Shown: positions 6,077 to 7,552 of the stretch, piece by piece
How the letters are laid out: each line of letters opens with the position of its first letter
Position numbering within the stretch: position 1 is the stretch's first letter
NCBI GenBank assembly: GCA_030145945.1
Contig: JASLDK010000362.1
Span: 1 to 7,552, forward strand
Direction of reading: 5' to 3'
DNA: 7,552 nt
DNA from: Nocardioides sp.
Lineage (GTDB): Bacteria > Actinomycetota > Actinomycetes > Propionibacteriales > Nocardioidaceae
The notes under the pieces: generated by a model
What the model saw: the letters and a program-made list of their open reading frames with translations, nothing else
Databases searched by the model: none
What the model was told of the DNA's origin: nothing
Made by a program: the position numbers and the translations under genes

Positions 6077-6918
6077 CCGACAGCCTGCCGCTGCAGCCCG
6101 AGGTCGACTTCCACTGGCTGCGAGTCGGCCACTGCAAGGGGCCGGAGCTGATGGCCCGCCAGGGTGGTCGGCCGAGCCTGATCGAGTTCCCGTCGTACGT
6201 CGGTGCGCTGCGGCATCCCGACCATGGCTGGACGCTCTTCGACACCGGCTATTCCCAGCACTTCTTCGACGCGACCCGTCGCTTCCCCGAGTTGCTCTAT
6301 CGCAACACGCTGCCGGTGACGCTGCCGCCCGAAGAGCACCTGTCCCGCCAGCTCGAGGCGCTCGACGTCGAGCCTGGCGACGTACGCCGGATCGTGGTCT
6401 CCCACTTCCACGGCGACCACGTCGGCGGCCTGCTCGACCATCCGCGGGCGCGGATCATCGCCGGCTCGGCGGGGGCGGCGCATGCGCTGTCGTTGAGCGG
6501 TTTCAACGCCGTACGCCATGCGATCCTGCCTGCCCTGCTGCCCGGTGACCTGCGCTCCCGGCTCGACGCCGTCGAGTCGTTCCCGCGGCTCTCGGTGGCT
6601 GGGATGCCCGCGTGGGACCTGCTCGGCGACCGCAGCCTGATCGCCGTCGACCTCCCCGGCCACATGCCGGGCCATCTCGGGCTGCTCTTCACCTCCGGCG
6701 GACGCCAGGTGCTCCTGGTCGGTGACGCCGCGTGGACGACGAAGTCCTTCAAGGACCTCAAACCCCCGTCCCGACTGGCGAAGAGCATCATGCACGACTG
6801 GCCGACGACGTTGCTCACACTCGGCAGGCTGCACGAGATGGACAAGGCGTACGACGACCTGCTGATCCTTCCCGCGCACTGCCCCGACGGCCACACCGCC
6901 TGGGCCGCGGGACTCTGA
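6067..6918 (+). CDS. Metallo-beta-lactamase-fold hydrolase
   Basis: 283 residues from the GTG at 6067, chosen for its well-spaced GGAG and for the 10-bp overlap with the upstream gene, typical of a coupled operon. Metal ligands are visible: the HxHxDH motif as SHFHGDHVGG (H113, H115, D117, H118), a later His in LPGHMPGH (H199 or H203), the bridging Asp in LVGDAAW (D220), and a C-terminal His in LPAHC (H271). FDTGYS (58-63) is the usual early strand-turn. The set predicts a di-metal centre, probably zinc, hydrolysing an ester, thioester or lactone; the pattern is like that of lactonases and other single-domain MBL hydrolases. There is no signal peptide, so it is cytoplasmic. Its place between a condensing enzyme and an acid-activating enzyme suggests it acts on an acyl intermediate, for instance releasing a free acid for adenylation; that step is inference. 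Confidence 0.9.
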   Translation: MLLTDSLPLQPEVDFHWLRVGHCKGPELMARQGGRPSLIEFPSYVGALRHPDHGWTLFDTGYSQHFFDATRRFPELLYRNTLPVTLPPEEHLSRQLEALDVEPGDVRRIVVSHFHGDHVGGLLDHPRARIIAGSAGAAHALSLSGFNAVRHAILPALLPGDLRSRLDAVESFPRLSVAGMPAWDLLGDRSLIAVDLPGHMPGHLGLLFTSGGRQVLLVGDAAWTTKSFKDLKPPSRLAKSIMHDWPTTLLTLGRLHEMDKAYDDLLILPAHCPDGHTAWAAGL

Positions 6919-6921
6919 TCG

Positions 6922-7552
6922 GTGACAACAGGACAGGCGGCCGTGGCCGCCTCCTTCGCACGGGAGCGCTGGTGGCTCTCCCGATCGAGCGGGTACGACG
7001 CCCGGCGAGAGCGCGCACTTTCCAGCTTCCTGCGCCGTGAACTGCCGAAGGCCCGGTTCTATGCACCGTTTGCGGGTCGCCCCCTGGCCGAGATCCCGAT
7101 CGTCGACAAGCGGACCGTGCTGTCGGACTTCGCCGCGTTCAACAGGTTCGGGATCGGTCTGGACCAGGCGATGACCGTGGCCGAGGCGGCGGAGCGGTCC
7201 CGGGACTTCGCGGACCGACTGCCGGGCGGGGTCACGGTCGGGCTCTCGTCGGGCACCACCGGGACCCGCGGCGTCTTCCTCGTCTCGGAGGCGGAGAGTC
7301 GCCTGTGGGCGGGGATGCTGATGGGCCAACTGATGGCGCCGGCGTCCCTGCGGACGATGGCCCGACGACCGCTGCGGATCTCGTTCTTCCTGCGCGCCAA
7401 CAGCAACCTCTACGAGACGCTGGACAGCCGACGGGTCGAGTTCACCTGGCACGACCTGACCCTGCCGATCGGCGAACAGCTGGACGGCCTGGTCGGCACG
7501 GACGTGCTGGTCGCGCCCGCCAGCGTGCTGCGGCGGATCGCGGAAGCTCTTC
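6922..7552 (+). CDS. Adenylate-forming enzyme, F390 synthetase/PaaK-like, 3'-truncated by window edge
   Basis: A frame open from the GTG at 6922 to the last base gives 210 codons plus one base; the end lies beyond the window. The GTG is 3 nt after the preceding stop, with GGGA (6909-6912) at 9-nt spacing. The N-terminus is VTTGQAAVAASFARERWWLS, followed by LRRELPKARFYAPF and LAEIPIVDKRTVLSDF, resembling the 'yp.l.k..l...f' opening of PaaK/CoF synthetase-like proteins. The diagnostic feature is the ATP-binding loop GLSSGTTGTRGVFLVS (S109-S110-G111-T112-T113-G114). Such enzymes activate a carboxylic acid as an acyl-adenylate, usually for transfer to CoA or an amine. The family resembles a group annotated only as hypothetical adenylate-forming or F390 synthetase-related enzymes. 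Only the N-terminal part is seen, so the adenine-binding and C-terminal motifs cannot be checked. Probably the third gene of an operon with the condensing enzyme and MBL hydrolase. Confidence 0.85.
   Translation, partial: MTTGQAAVAASFARERWWLSRSSGYDARRERALSSFLRRELPKARFYAPFAGRPLAEIPIVDKRTVLSDFAAFNRFGIGLDQAMTVAEAAERSRDFADRLPGGVTVGLSSGTTGTRGVFLVSEAESRLWAGMLMGQLMAPASLRTMARRPLRISFFLRANSNLYETLDSRRVEFTWHDLTLPIGEQLDGLVGTDVLVAPASVLRRIAEAL

Noticed and set aside
6070..7452. Minus-strand open frame of about 460 codons opposite the MBL and adenylating genes
   Set aside because: The plus strand carries HxHxDH and SSGTTG motifs in properly spaced genes; the minus frame has no motif and an Arg/Gln/Gly-rich composition.

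Overview
The window is GC-rich DNA with almost no spacing between genes. Codon third positions are strongly G/C, and GTG starts, a DUF222-HNH protein and a probable leaderless promoter are present. Together these point to a high-GC actinobacterium. The DUF222-HNH gene and the 'AGK-ITG-QI' type secreted collagen-like proteins fit a Nocardioides-like soil actinobacterium, but that assignment is inferred from family habits and not from a marker gene.

Layout. (1) Bases 2-853 (+): the 3' part of a DUF222/13E12-type HNH endonuclease gene, cut by the left edge. (2) 857-4030 (-): a probable three-gene transcription unit read leftwards. It holds a secreted CocE/NonD-type alpha/beta hydrolase, then two tandem paralogous secreted collagen-like proteins of exactly 227 residues each, coupled by an ATGA stop/start overlap. 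The 79-bp gap between the hydrolase and the first collagen-like gene holds nested inverted repeats. In the transcript, the outer one pairs with the Shine-Dalgarno sequence of the collagen-like gene. (3) 4031-4092: a short divergent promoter region. (4) 4093-7552 (+): a patatin-like phospholipase gene, then after 37 bp a ketoacyl-ACP synthase III-like gene, a metallo-beta-lactamase-fold hydrolase gene overlapping it by 10 bp, and, 3 nt further on, the start of an adenylate-forming (F390 synthetase/PaaK-like) enzyme gene that runs off the right edge.

How the parts may work together. The leftward unit makes exported products: an esterase or peptidase-like hydrolase plus two disulfide-capable collagen-like proteins. 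The rightward unit reads as a small acyl-processing pathway: an acyl-chain releasing lipase, a condensing enzyme with an intact Cys-His-Asn triad, a metal-dependent hydrolase with an intact HxHxDH motif, and an acid-activating AMP-binding enzyme. No product can be named from the sequence. The condensing enzyme/MBL/adenylating trio is the best candidate for a poorly described pathway, and its genes beyond the right edge would be decisive. No tRNA, rRNA, CRISPR array, insertion sequence or phage gene was seen, and no gene-free stretch exceeds 80 bases.
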